From Polaromonas sp. (GTDB taxonomy: Bacteria > Pseudomonadota > Gammaproteobacteria > Burkholderiales > Burkholderiaceae_C): DNA of 64,000 bases. The position numbers and the translations under genes were made by a program. This document shows, in pieces, positions 33,986 to 43,654 of the stretch. The notes under the pieces were generated by a model that worked only from the letters and a program-made list of their open reading frames with translations, was not told the origin of the DNA and did not search any database. The number at the start of each line of letters is the position of its first letter. Position 1 is the first letter of the stretch. The stretch covers positions 124,001-188,000 of the forward strand of contig NZ_JABBPC010000013.1 in the NCBI RefSeq assembly GCF_012927485.1, given 5' to 3'.

Positions 33986-34666
33986 TTAACTGTGCAAAGG
34001 CACCCACCAGCGGTTGCTGCGTGGCAGATAGAAGTGGTCTGGATCGTGCGACAGCGCCACGCGCAGCGCCTGACCGGTGACGCGGTCCACGTCAATGAAA
34101 CCGATGAAGCGCGAGTCGTTACTGTTATCACGGCTATCACCGAGAACCAGAAGCATGCCGGGCGGTATCCGCACCGCGTCAAAATCACGGAAACGGTTGG
34201 CCGCAGGCAGGCGAGCGACCTCGATGGTTTCATTGCCCAGATGCTCTGCCCAAACTTCGGCTTGCAAGCTACCCGCCTCGGTGGGTAACTCGCGTCGCGC
34301 GTCAAGTAAGGTGCGTTCCACCGGGTGCCCATTGATCGACAGCTGATTGTCTTTCATGGCGACAACGTCGCCAGCCACACCCACCACCCGCTTGATCAGG
34401 TTGAGCTCATCCTTCGGGGAATCGAAGGTGATGACATCGCCCGCGTGAGGACTGTCCCAGCGAACAATTTGATGCAAGGTGAACGGCACACGCAGGGTGT
34501 ACGCTAGCTTGCTCACCACTACCCGGTCACCGGCAAGCAGGGTTGGATTCATCGAGGAAGATGGAATGTAGTTCCAGTCGGCTACGGCAGACCGGAACAC
34601 AAACATCAAGCTGACGAAGAACACAAAGCGTTTGTGTTGTCCCCACATTTTTTTCAGATCACTCAT
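33986..34666 (-). CDS. Signal peptidase I-like S26 protease, placed between infB and rbfA
   Basis: Membrane protein of 226 residues with a TM helix (about residues 13-29), then S26 family boxes: SSSMNPTL with the catalytic serine (about 39), LIKRVVGVAGD with the catalytic lysine, and GDSRDNSNDSRFIGFI (box E). It should cleave signal peptides on the periplasmic side. Only one transmembrane segment is seen rather than the two of canonical LepB, and it is not next to lepA/rnc, so it is probably a second, specialised copy. Possible alternative: a TraF-like or conjugative pilin peptidase. Confidence 0.85.
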   Translation of the reverse strand: MSDLKKMWGQHKRFVFFVSLMFVFRSAVADWNYIPSSSMNPTLLAGDRVVVSKLAYTLRVPFTLHQIVRWDSPHAGDVITFDSPKDELNLIKRVVGVAGDVVAMKDNQLSINGHPVERTLLDARRELPTEAGSLQAEVWAEHLGNETIEVARLPAANRFRDFDAVRIPPGMLLVLGDSRDNSNDSRFIGFIDVDRVTGQALRVALSHDPDHFYLPRSNRWWVPLHS

Positions 34667-34677
34667 GGCTCAAGTCC

Positions 34678-37572
34678 TTAAAGCGTTCTTGCAACTTCTC
34701 TGATCTCGAAGAATTCAAGAATATCGCCTTCCTGGATGTCGTTGTAGTTCTTGATGTTCAAGCCGCACTCGAATCCTTCTTTAACTTCCTTGGCATCGTC
34801 CTTGAAACGCTTGAGCGAATCAAGTTCGCCCGTAAAGATGACCACATTGTCGCGCAGCAAGCGCAGCTTGGCAGTGCGGCGGGCCACACCAGCGGTGACC
34901 ATACACCCGGCGATCGAGCCGATCTTGCTGACCTTGAAGACCTGGCGGATTTCAGCAGTGCCGATAACTTCTTCTTTCTTGTCTGGCGTCAGCATGCCGG
35001 ACATGGCAGCCTTGAGCTCATCCACAGCGTCATAGATGATGTTGTAGTAACGAATATCCACACCGTTGTTTTCGGCCTGCTTGCGCGCTTGGGCATCTGC
35101 GCGGGTATTGAAACCGATCAGCACCGCCTTGGAGGCAATCGCCAAGTTCACATCGGATTCCGAAATTCCGCCTACACCGGAGTACACCAGTTGAACCTTC
35201 ACCTCGTCAGTCGAGAGTTTGAGAAGGGACTGCGACAGCGCTTCCTGGGAACCCTGCACGTCAGCCTTGATGATGATGGGCAACATCTTGACTTCGCCTC
35301 CGGACATGTCCGAAAACATATTTTCCAGTTTCGAAGCCTGCTGCTTCGCCAGCTTGGTATTCCGGAACTTGCCAGCGCGGTAGGTGGCGATTTCCCGGAC
35401 ACGACGTTCATCTGTCATTACCATGAATTCGTCGCCAGCCTGCGGCACTTCGGTCAGACCCTGGATTTCCACCGGGATGGAGGGTCCCGCAGTTTTAATT
35501 GTCTTGCCATTTTCATCGAGCATGGCACGCACACGGCCATAGGTCGAACCGGCCAGCACCACGTCTCCGGCTTTCAACGTTCCGGACTGCACCAACACCG
35601 TTGCAACCGGGCCGCGGCCTTTGTCGAGCCGGGCTTCAATGACCAAGCCCTTGGCCATGGCATCGACCGGCGCCTTAAGTTCCAGTACTTCGGCCTGCAA
35701 CAGCAGCTGCTCAAGCAGGGCGTCGACACCCGCACCCGTTCGGGCGGAAACCGGCACGAATGGTGAATCACCACCAAACTCTTCCGGCACAACGCCCTCG
35801 GTCACCAGTTCGCCCTTGACCCGCTCCAGGTTCGCATCCGGTTTGTCGATCTTGTTGATCGCCACAACGATAGGAACACCGGCGGCACGGGCATGCTTGA
35901 TAGCTTCTTTGGTTTGGGGCATCACGCCGTCATCGGCGGCCACGACCAGAATCACAATATCGGTGGCCTGAGCACCGCGGGCACGCATGGCGGTAAACGC
36001 TTCGTGGCCCGGAGTATCCAGAAAGGACACCATGCCGCGCGGTGTTTCCACGTGGTAGGCGCCGATGTGCTGGGTTATGCCCCCCGCTTCGCCGGACGCG
36101 ACTTTAGCGCGGCGAATGTAGTCCAGCAGCGAGGTTTTACCATGGTCAACGTGACCCATGACAGTGACCACCGGCGCTCTAGGTAGCGCTTCAGCCTGCT
36201 GACCCTGCACGTCGTCGTCGGTAAACGCTTCCGGATCGTCAAGCGCAGCCGTGATCGCCTGGTGGCCCATTTCCTCCACAACGATCATGGCCGTGTCTTG
36301 ATCCAGCGGCTGGTTGATAGTAACCATCTGGCCCAGCTTCATTAGGTGCTTGATCACCTCTGAGGACTTGATGCTCATCTTGTGCGCCAGCTCTGACACC
36401 GTGATGGTTTCAGGCACATGAACCTCAAGCACCTTAAACTCGGTAGGGGCTACAAAAGTGGAGTCGGTGCGGACCTCGCGGCCTGGGCTGCGGCGACCAC
36501 GCGGGCCGCTGCGGAAATTACCACGCCCGGGTATAACTGGCGCGCCACGGCTCTTAAGTTCCTTCTTCTTGGCCGCGTCATCTTTCCAGGTAGAAGACAA
36601 ATTCTCGGACTTGACTTCTTTTTTGCCGGCGGCACCGGCGGCTGTAACGGCACCCGGTGCGCCAGGCTTGACTGCCCCCGGCGTCACGGCGGGCTTGTGC
36701 AGCGTGCCCTTCATGGCGAGCTTGGGGTCGACGAAAGGTACTAGCACCCGTTTAGGAGCGGACATCATGGCCCGGATGCCGGCAGCTTCGGCTTCGGCCT
36801 TGCGGCGACGTTCCTGTAGATCCTGGGCCTTGGCGGCGTCCGCCTGGAACTCCGCAGTAGCTTTGGCTTTGACGGCCGCTAGCGCCGCCGCCGTTTCGGC
36901 CGCTTTGCTGGTCTGTACGGCAGTTACAGCCTCAGTGGCTTTTGACGCCTCCGCCATGACTCGTGGGGCAGATGCTTTCGCTTTTACGGTCGCCTGCATG
37001 GCATTTTTGGCCGCTTCAGCTGCCTCGGCCGCCGCCTGGGCTTTTTCTATGGCCTGCTGGCGTTCCTGTTCGCGTGCGGCCTCCTGCGCCTCCTGCTCTT
37101 CACGCAAGCGGCGTTTTTCTGCCAGTTCCTCTTCCTGCCGGCGCAGCAACTCTGCATGGCGGCTGGCTTCTTCTTCGCGACGAATCAGCTCGGCATCTTC
37201 TACCATCGGAATCGATGGCGCAGCGGCCACTTCTGGCTGAATCTCTTCAACCGGCAAATCAGAGCCGTCCGCGCGCTTGACGAAAGTGCGTTTTTTACGA
37301 ACTTCCACTTGAATCGTACGGGCCCTGCCCGTGGCATCGGCCTGCTTGATTTCGGTCGTGGATTTCTTCACTAACGTAATTTTTTTACGCTCAGCGGTGA
37401 CGGTTCCATGGCTGGCTTGCAGATAGCCGAGCAACTTCTGCTTATCCGTTTCGGACAGGGAATCGCTGGCCTGCGTCTTGCCAACGCCCGCGCTGTTCAA
37501 TTGCTCGATCAGGGTGGCGGGGGATTTATTCAATTCAGCTGCGAATTCAGCGACGGTAGTGGTACTGGACAT
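34678..37572 (-). CDS. infB: Translation initiation factor IF-2
   Basis: GTPase delivering initiator tRNA, 964 residues. An IF2_N fold opens the protein ([19 protein letters not shown]), then a long low-complexity Ala/Glu/Lys and coiled region to about residue 370, a second IF2_N at about 385-430, and the G domain from about 465 with [23 protein letters not shown] and NKIDKP. Domains II-IV follow to the C-terminus. Classical position rimP-nusA-infB. An in-frame internal start could give shorter isoforms as in E. coli, not resolvable here. Confidence 0.97.
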   Translation of the reverse strand: MSSTTTVAEFAAELNKSPATLIEQLNSAGVGKTQASDSLSETDKQKLLGYLQASHGTVTAERKKITLVKKSTTEIKQADATGRARTIQVEVRKKRTFVKRADGSDLPVEEIQPEVAAAPSIPMVEDAELIRREEEASRHAELLRRQEEELAEKRRLREEQEAQEAAREQERQQAIEKAQAAAEAAEAAKNAMQATVKAKASAPRVMAEASKATEAVTAVQTSKAAETAAALAAVKAKATAEFQADAAKAQDLQERRRKAEAEAAGIRAMMSAPKRVLVPFVDPKLAMKGTLHKPAVTPGAVKPGAPGAVTAAGAAGKKEVKSENLSSTWKDDAAKKKELKSRGAPVIPGRGNFRSGPRGRRSPGREVRTDSTFVAPTEFKVLEVHVPETITVSELAHKMSIKSSEVIKHLMKLGQMVTINQPLDQDTAMIVVEEMGHQAITAALDDPEAFTDDDVQGQQAEALPRAPVVTVMGHVDHGKTSLLDYIRRAKVASGEAGGITQHIGAYHVETPRGMVSFLDTPGHEAFTAMRARGAQATDIVILVVAADDGVMPQTKEAIKHARAAGVPIVVAINKIDKPDANLERVKGELVTEGVVPEEFGGDSPFVPVSARTGAGVDALLEQLLLQAEVLELKAPVDAMAKGLVIEARLDKGRGPVATVLVQSGTLKAGDVVLAGSTYGRVRAMLDENGKTIKTAGPSIPVEIQGLTEVPQAGDEFMVMTDERRVREIATYRAGKFRNTKLAKQQASKLENMFSDMSGGEVKMLPIIIKADVQGSQEALSQSLLKLSTDEVKVQLVYSGVGGISESDVNLAIASKAVLIGFNTRADAQARKQAENNGVDIRYYNIIYDAVDELKAAMSGMLTPDKKEEVIGTAEIRQVFKVSKIGSIAGCMVTAGVARRTAKLRLLRDNVVIFTGELDSLKRFKDDAKEVKEGFECGLNIKNYNDIQEGDILEFFEIREVARTL

Positions 37573-37599
37573 ATTTGGTTTTCCTGCTGGCCTCCATGA

Positions 37600-39120
37600 T
37601 CATTGCTCTTGGGCCGTTGCAGGTGCAGCGGTGTCCGTATCGTCATTGGCAAACCAATGAGCGCGTGCAATCATGATCAGGGCTTTGGCTTCGTCCGCAG
37701 ACTGGCCGGTGATATCGGTAAGTTCGTCCACAGCCAGATCGGCCAGGTCGTCACGGGTGTTAATGCCCGCCTTGAGGAGTTTGGAAATCAATTCGGGGGT
37801 CAGGCTTTCAACGTCACGCAGATTCTGCGAAACACCTTCAGCGCTTTCTTCCTTGGCGATTTCCATTGTGAGCAGAGCGTCTTTGGCGCGAGTTCGCAGC
37901 TCATTGACAGTGTCTTCATCGAAAGATTCGATCTCGAGCATTTCCTGCAGCGGCACATACGCCACTTCTTCGAGGCTGGTAAAGCCTTCGGAAATCAGGA
38001 TGTCGGCGATTTCTTCGTCTACATCGAGCTTTTCCATGAAGAGCTTGCGGCTGGTGTCGGTTTCGTTGGCCTGCTTCTCTGCAGATTCGTTGGCATCCAT
38101 AATGTTGATTTTCCAGCCGGTCAGGTCAGAAGCCAATCGCACGTTTTGGCCGCCGCGACCGATGGCAATGGCGAGGTTCTCCTCGTCCACCACCACATCC
38201 ATGGCGTGACGCTCCTCATCTACCACGATGGAAGACACGTTGGCCGGAGCCAGCGCACCGATCACAAACTGGGCCGGGTCTTCGCTCCACAACACGATGT
38301 CGACGCGTTCGCCGGCAAGCTCATTGGTTACGCCGTTGACGCGAGTGCCGCGGACACCCACACAGGTGCCTATCGGGTCGACGCGCTTGTCATGTGAAAG
38401 CACGGCGATTTTGGCCCGCGAGCCGGGGTCCCGGGCGCAGGATTTAATCTCCAGCAAACCCTGTTCGATTTCGGGTACTTCCTGACGAAACAACTCCATC
38501 ATGTACTCGGGCGAGGTGCGCGACAGGATGATGGGGGCACCACGCAGCGTGGTGTCCACTTCCATAATCATGGCGCGGACCCGGTCTCCAGAGCGCAGGT
38601 TTTCCTTTGGAATCATGTCACTGCGGCGCAGGCGGCCTTCGACGCGGCCGGACTCGACAATCAGGTCGCCTTTGTCCATGCGTTTGACAGTGCCGACAAA
38701 AATCTTGTCGCCCCGCGACATGAAGTCGTTGAGCAGCATTTCGCGCTCTGCATCCCGAATTTTTTGCAGAATGACCTGCTTGGCGGCCTGCGCGCCAATG
38801 CGGCCAATCGGCAAACTTTCCACCGGCTTTTCAATGAAGTCACCCTCTTCAATATCGGGGAGTTCGTCGCGCGCATCGCTTACCAGCTCTTCGGCTTCCG
38901 GGTTTTGAAGGCCAGCTTCATCCGGCACAACCAGCCAACGGCGGAAGGTTTCGTAAGTACCGCTATCGCGGTCGACCGCAACGCGGATGTCCACCTCGCC
39001 CTGGTAGACCTTCTTGGTAGCCGAGGCAAGCGCGAGCTCGACAGCGCCAAAGACGACGTCACGCTCAACATTTTTCTCACGTGAGATAGCATCAACCAAC
39101 ATCAACAGTTCGCGATTCAT
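37600..39120 (-). CDS. nusA: Transcription termination/antitermination factor NusA
   Basis: RNA polymerase-binding factor of 506 residues. N-terminal RNAP-binding domain ([19 protein letters not shown]), S1 domain around 135-200, two KH domains (GKLDGVRG-like [16 protein letters not shown], then [18 protein letters not shown]) and two C-terminal acidic helical repeats ([22 protein letters not shown]; second about 435-490). The acidic repeats are of the proteobacterial type. It lies 22 bp after rimP and 27 bp before infB in one operon. Confidence 0.97.
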   Translation of the reverse strand: MNRELLMLVDAISREKNVERDVVFGAVELALASATKKVYQGEVDIRVAVDRDSGTYETFRRWLVVPDEAGLQNPEAEELVSDARDELPDIEEGDFIEKPVESLPIGRIGAQAAKQVILQKIRDAEREMLLNDFMSRGDKIFVGTVKRMDKGDLIVESGRVEGRLRRSDMIPKENLRSGDRVRAMIMEVDTTLRGAPIILSRTSPEYMMELFRQEVPEIEQGLLEIKSCARDPGSRAKIAVLSHDKRVDPIGTCVGVRGTRVNGVTNELAGERVDIVLWSEDPAQFVIGALAPANVSSIVVDEERHAMDVVVDEENLAIAIGRGGQNVRLASDLTGWKINIMDANESAEKQANETDTSRKLFMEKLDVDEEIADILISEGFTSLEEVAYVPLQEMLEIESFDEDTVNELRTRAKDALLTMEIAKEESAEGVSQNLRDVESLTPELISKLLKAGINTRDDLADLAVDELTDITGQSADEAKALIMIARAHWFANDDTDTAAPATAQEQ

Positions 39121-39142
39121 TTCACATGCCTGCCTTTCTAAA

Positions 39143-39745
39143 TTATTTCTCTATAGGTCTATCTGCAACCGGCGCGATTTTAGGTTTGCGCCCTTTGAAA
39201 TCAACCACAGGTGCCAAGCGCGCCTGGTGAATTTCGTCGAGGGTAAAACCCAGCGCTTGCAGCGGTGCGGGAATTTTATTTTTACTGACTTTCTGGCCCG
39301 GCTTGGCCGCGATCTCATCGGTCCACACAATCTGCCAACCGGCCAGTCCATCTTTAGTCTCAGCACGCTCCAGCGTGCCACGGAATTTTTTGCGACTCGC
39401 CGAAACCGCCGAGCCAGCACTGGCAGCGATACCGATCGGCGCCTTGAGAGTAATGTCGATCAACTCGCCGACGAAGCGCTCAAAATCCTTTTCAGTGCGC
39501 AGAGGCCGGTCAATACCGGGAGAACTGACTTCCAGCCGCACATAGTCGGCGCCCTCGACTTCCAGCACGAACTGCAACTGGCGCGTTACCTTTTCACAGT
39601 CTTCTGCATTGATGAACTGCTCGGCTCCGGATACGAAAGGCATGTCAATCGTGACACGCAACAGCCCACCGCCGGTCCGCTCGATCTCTACCAGTTCGTA
39701 ACCAAGCCCCGTAACAGTTTGCTCAATCGTTTCTTGTAAGGCCAT
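39143..39745 (-). CDS. rimP: Ribosome maturation factor RimP
   Basis: Small-subunit assembly factor, 200 residues. Begins [20 protein letters not shown] and contains [23 protein letters not shown], the family's central signature, plus a C-terminal SH3-like half. It is first gene of the leftward rimP-nusA-infB run. The C-terminal tail is Lys/Pro/Arg-rich ([17 protein letters not shown]), longer than in E. coli. Its promoter must lie in the 150-bp gap that also carries the terminator of the upstream yej operon. Confidence 0.95.
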   Translation of the reverse strand: MALQETIEQTVTGLGYELVEIERTGGGLLRVTIDMPFVSGAEQFINAEDCEKVTRQLQFVLEVEGADYVRLEVSSPGIDRPLRTEKDFERFVGELIDITLKAPIGIAASAGSAVSASRKKFRGTLERAETKDGLAGWQIVWTDEIAAKPGQKVSKNKIPAPLQALGFTLDEIHQARLAPVVDFKGRKPKIAPVADRPIEK

Positions 39746-39782
39746 TCAGTCTTTTTAAATCAGTCCGTAAAAACAAACGCCC

Positions 39783-39814
39783 AAAAAAAATGGGCGGTGA
39801 AAACCCGCCCATTT
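39783..39814 (-). terminator. Rho-independent terminator of the yejABEF operon
   Basis: AAATGGGCGG (39788-39797) pairs with CCGCCCATTT (39805-39814), a 10-bp GC-rich stem with a seven-base loop; on the minus strand it is followed by a T-run of eight (39783-39790). It is 82 bases past the last stop of the leftward transporter operon. An alternative hairpin CGCCCA/TGGGCG overlaps its downstream side. Confidence 0.9.
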
Positions 39815-39895
39815 GGTCGTGAAGTCGATATTGTAACGTGCCACACGGCTAGATGCAAAACATTTTGCAGGCCTTGATCGGCTGGCAGCACCCGG

Positions 39896-41539
39896 TTACA
39901 TCTGCGCCACAAGGACTCGGGTATACGGGTGACGCGGCGCGTTCAGAACGCCCTCCACCGAACCGGATTCCACTACCGCGCCGTCCTTCATCACGATGAC
40001 CTCATGGGCCATCGCCCGAATGACATCAACATCGTGGGTGATTAATAGATAGCTCAACCCGCGCTGACGCTGCAAGCCTTGCAACAACGCCAGTACCTGC
40101 TTCTGAATAGTCACATCCAGGGCACTGGTAGGTTCGTCAAGAACCAACAGTCTGGGATTGATGATCAGCGCGCGCGCAATCGCCAATCGCTGACGTTGCC
40201 CACCCGAAAACTCATGCGGATAGCGCTGAAGTAAACCCGCAAACTGCGGTGCGTTAGCGCCCGGTTTGGCGCCCTCCCCCATCCCTACATCCGCCAGCGC
40301 TTGCTCAACCCGCTGCCTTCTTTCAGCTTGAGTCAACAAGGGCTCATGGACCAACAAGCCCTCCTCCACAATGGCTTCTACCGTCATGCGGGGTGAGAGC
40401 GAGGAAAAGGGGTCTTGGAACACCACCTGCACAAGCCGTCGAATCGCCTTGTTACGGGCGGCCCGCTTGCTCCACGATTGGCCAGCCGCCTGCAATTTCC
40501 CCTGAAAAGGAAGCAACCCCAGGCTGGCCAACGCCAAGGTGGACTTGCCGGAGCCTGATTCGCCGATGACGCCAAGCGTCTTGCCGACCGGAATAGTGAA
40601 GCTAGCGTCCTTAACTGCCACAAATTCACCGCTTTTGAACCAGCCCCTGAAGCCAGGAATGGCCACCGGGTAAGCCACGCGGACATGGCTGGCTTGCATA
40701 ACGGATACGCCTGGCATGTCGGCCGCCCCCTCGACCACGGCGCGAACCGGTTTACTGTCGATCAATTTACGGGTGTAGGGGTGCTGCGGATTGGCAAACA
40801 CCTCAGCCACTGCACCCTGTTCCACGAGATGGCCGTTTTCCATGACCGCGACGCGGTCGGCGAAGCGTCGCACCAGGTTGAGGTCGTGTGTGATCAGGAG
40901 CACGGCCATGCCGTTTCGCCGCTGTAAATCGCTAAGCAGGTCCAGAATTTGGCCGCGCAGCGTGACGTCCAGCGCGGTGGTGGGCTCGTCTGCAAGCAGC
41001 AGCTTGGGCTGGCAAGCCAGTGCCATCGCAATCATGGCACGTTGACGCTGCCCGCCGGAGAGCTGGTGGGGATACGAATAGGCCCGCTTTTCCGCCTCGG
41101 TGATACCGGTATCTGATAGCAATTGGATAGCCATTTGCAACGACTTTGCTTTAGTCAGACCTTGTTTTAACTGCACCACTTCGGCAATCTGATCGCCGAT
41201 GCTGAACAAGGGGTTCAGTGCCGTCATGGGCTCCTGAAAAATCATGGCGATGTCACGCCCCCGAATACTGCGCAACGCGCGTTCAGGCAGCGTGAACAAA
41301 TCCACCGGCGCTTTTGGCCGCGCATCTTGCGCGCCAAACCATGCCTGCCCGCTGATCTCGGCGTTTTGAACCAGCCTCAGCAGGCTTAAGGCCGTGACGG
41401 TCTTGCCTGAGCCTGACTCGCCCACCAATGCCAGCTTTTCCCCGGCTGCGATGGAGAAATCGATGCCGTGGACCACCGCTTTACCGGCAAAGGCGACGCT
41501 GAGCTTCTTGACCTCCAACAAGGGCGCGGGAGACGTCAT
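39896..41539 (-). CDS. yejF: ABC transporter ATPase, fused two-domain (YejF-type)
   Basis: Cytoplasmic ATPase with two ABC cassettes in one 547-residue chain, as in YejF of peptide importers. Cassette 1: GESGSGKT (about residue 42), LSGGQRQRAMIAMAL, LLLADEPTTALD. Cassette 2: GESGSGKST (about 325), FSGGQRQRLAIARAL, LLVLDEPTSALD. ATG 41539 overlaps the yejE stop as ATGA; the longer frame from 41644 lies inside yejE and is rejected. Last gene before the terminator. Confidence 0.93.
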   Translation of the reverse strand: MTSPAPLLEVKKLSVAFAGKAVVHGIDFSIAAGEKLALVGESGSGKTVTALSLLRLVQNAEISGQAWFGAQDARPKAPVDLFTLPERALRSIRGRDIAMIFQEPMTALNPLFSIGDQIAEVVQLKQGLTKAKSLQMAIQLLSDTGITEAEKRAYSYPHQLSGGQRQRAMIAMALACQPKLLLADEPTTALDVTLRGQILDLLSDLQRRNGMAVLLITHDLNLVRRFADRVAVMENGHLVEQGAVAEVFANPQHPYTRKLIDSKPVRAVVEGAADMPGVSVMQASHVRVAYPVAIPGFRGWFKSGEFVAVKDASFTIPVGKTLGVIGESGSGKSTLALASLGLLPFQGKLQAAGQSWSKRAARNKAIRRLVQVVFQDPFSSLSPRMTVEAIVEEGLLVHEPLLTQAERRQRVEQALADVGMGEGAKPGANAPQFAGLLQRYPHEFSGGQRQRLAIARALIINPRLLVLDEPTSALDVTIQKQVLALLQGLQRQRGLSYLLITHDVDVIRAMAHEVIVMKDGAVVESGSVEGVLNAPRHPYTRVLVAQM

Positions 41540-42591
41540 TGATCGACCTTTCGAGGGTCTAAGGCATCGCGCAAGGCATCGCCCATAAAAGTCAGCAGGA
41601 GCAAGGTCCCGACCAGTACCGCAAACGTCGACAGCGAAATCCACCAGGCGTCGATATTGGCCTTGCCCTGGCTCAACAACTCGCCCAAAGACGGCGTTCC
41701 CGGCGGCACCCCCAGGCCAAGAAAGTCCAGCGACGTCAGGGCGAGAATGGCCGCGCTCATGCGAAAAGGTAAAAAAGTGACCACAGGCGTCAGACTATTG
41801 GGGAGGATGTGCCGCCACATGATATGCAGGTTGCCCACCCCCAAGGCTCTGGCCGCACGCACATAGTCCATTTGACGGTTGCGCAAAAACTCGGCGCGGA
41901 CGTAGTCGGAAAGCCCCATCCAGCCAAACAGGCTGAGTAAGAACAGCAGTAACGCCACGCTGGGCGCAAAGATGGCACTGAAAATGATCAGCAGGTAAAG
42001 CTCGGGCATGGAACCCCAGACCTCCATGAAGCGCTGAAACACCAGGTCGGTTTTGCCTCCCACGTAGCCTTGAATGGCCCCGGTGATGACGCCAACCACG
42101 ACACCGATGACGGTCAGCGCCAGCCCGAACAGCACGCTCAAGCGGAAGCCATAAATTAACTGCGCCAGCAAATCTCGCCCCCGATCGTCGGTACCGAACA
42201 GGTTGTCGCGGCAAGGCGCGGATGGATTCGGCTCTTTTGAAAAGTAATTGATGGTGCGTGGGCCGTAGGGATTGGGCGGGTAAATTGCCCAATTACCGCT
42301 TTGGCTCAGCTTTTTACGTATGAAAGGGTCGAGGTAGTCGGTAGGCGTCTCAAAGTCGCCATCGAAGGTTTTCTCTGAATAATCTTTGAGTAGCGGAAAG
42401 TACAAGTCGCCCTTGTAACGAACGATCAGCGGCTTGTCATTCGACAGCACCTCGGCAAAAAGACTGAGTACCAGCAACAGGCAAAAGAGCAGCAGACTCC
42501 AATAGCCCAGCCGGTTCCGCCGGAATCGCATCCAGGCTCGGCGCGACGGTGAGAGAGAAGGAGAAAAGGTCGATGGAGCAGCGGTCGCCAT
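41536..42591 (-). CDS. yejE: ABC peptide transporter permease YejE-type
   Basis: Inner-membrane permease of 351 residues with the BPD_transp_1 fold. A TM segment near residue 30 is followed by an extracytoplasmic stretch of roughly 100 residues containing GDLYFPLLKDYSEKTFDGDF and NPYGPRTINYF, which is the YejE hallmark, then DDRGRDLLAQLIYG and the EAA-like loop. Starts three bases after the yejB stop. Forms the channel with YejB. Confidence 0.93.
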   Translation of the reverse strand: MATAAPSTFSPSLSPSRRAWMRFRRNRLGYWSLLLFCLLLVLSLFAEVLSNDKPLIVRYKGDLYFPLLKDYSEKTFDGDFETPTDYLDPFIRKKLSQSGNWAIYPPNPYGPRTINYFSKEPNPSAPCRDNLFGTDDRGRDLLAQLIYGFRLSVLFGLALTVIGVVVGVITGAIQGYVGGKTDLVFQRFMEVWGSMPELYLLIIFSAIFAPSVALLLFLLSLFGWMGLSDYVRAEFLRNRQMDYVRAARALGVGNLHIMWRHILPNSLTPVVTFLPFRMSAAILALTSLDFLGLGVPPGTPSLGELLSQGKANIDAWWISLSTFAVLVGTLLLLTFMGDALRDALDPRKVDQ

Positions 42592-42594
42592 GGC

Positions 42595-43629
42595 TCAATC
42601 GAACTTCACGCGGGGATCTACCCACACATAACAAAGATCGCTGACCAGCTTAGTCACCAGGCCGATCAACGTGAAAAGATAGAGGGTGCCAAGCACGACG
42701 GGATAATCCCGTCGAATCACGCTTTCGTAGCTGAGCAAGCCCAGGCCGTCGAGAGAAAACAGGGTTTCTATCAGCAACGCGCCGGTAAAAAATGCGCCAA
42801 TAAAGGCCGAGGGAAAACCCGTGATGATGGGAATCAGCGCATTGCGAAACACATGCTTCCAGAGCACCTGCCGCTCGCTAAGCCCCTTGGCCCGGGCCGT
42901 CAGCACGTACTGCTTGCGGATCTCTTCCAGAAACGAATTCTTGGTCAGCACAGCCGTCACGGCGAAGCTGCCCAGCACCATGGCGATGATCGGCAGCGTG
43001 ATATGCCAGAGGTAGTCGGTAATGCGGGCGCCCCAGCCCAGCGTCTCCCAGTTGGCCGAGGTCAGCCCGCGCAGCGGAAACCATTGCAATTGCCCGCCAA
43101 AGACCACCAGCAATGCCACGCCCAGCACGAATCCCGGAATTGCATAGCCCACCAGGACGATCAATGTGGTGACAAAGTCAAAACGGGTGCCGGCCCTCAC
43201 AGCCTTTGCCACGCCCAGCGGCACGGCGATCAGGTAGCTGATAAAAAATGTCCAAAGGCCCAGACTGACTGAAACCGGCAGTTTTTCCTTCACCAGCTGC
43301 CACACATCCTTGTGTTGGTAAAAGCTATTGCCCAGGTCAAAACGAGCGAAGCGTCCCAACATCTGAAAAAAGCGCTCATGCACCGGTTTGTCAAAACCAT
43401 AAAGCGCTTTGATTTCTTCGATTCGCTCCGCGTCCACACCTTGCCTTCCGCGGTACCCCGCCCCTGTCGCTGCAGCTCGCTCACCGCCTGAATCCCGGCC
43501 TTGTAACTGCGCCACCATTTGCTCTACGGGGCCGCCGGGCACGAACTGCACCATGGCAAAGGTCAGCAACAGTACGCCGAGCAAGGTCGGAATCATCAGC
43601 AGCAGTCGTTTTAAAATATAGTTTGCCAT
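42595..43629 (-). CDS. yejB: ABC peptide transporter permease YejB-type
   Basis: Oligopeptide-type permease, 344 residues, with the N-terminal MANYILKRLLLMIPTLLGVL of the DppB/OppB/YejB group, a charged periplasmic loop containing EQMVAQLQGRDSGGERAA, and the EAA loop. YejB is preferred over OppB because of the operon and the longer first loop. Follows yejA by 25 bp. The pair YejB/YejE makes a heterodimeric channel. Confidence 0.93.
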   Translation of the reverse strand: MANYILKRLLLMIPTLLGVLLLTFAMVQFVPGGPVEQMVAQLQGRDSGGERAAATGAGYRGRQGVDAERIEEIKALYGFDKPVHERFFQMLGRFARFDLGNSFYQHKDVWQLVKEKLPVSVSLGLWTFFISYLIAVPLGVAKAVRAGTRFDFVTTLIVLVGYAIPGFVLGVALLVVFGGQLQWFPLRGLTSANWETLGWGARITDYLWHITLPIIAMVLGSFAVTAVLTKNSFLEEIRKQYVLTARAKGLSERQVLWKHVFRNALIPIITGFPSAFIGAFFTGALLIETLFSLDGLGLLSYESVIRRDYPVVLGTLYLFTLIGLVTKLVSDLCYVWVDPRVKFD

Positions 43630-43654
43630 AAGATCTTGCTTATTTCCCGGTCGG

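Noticed and set aside
41540-41644. Longer N-terminus of yejF
   Set aside because: It overlaps yejE by over 100 bases; the ATG at 41539 has an ATGA junction and family start.
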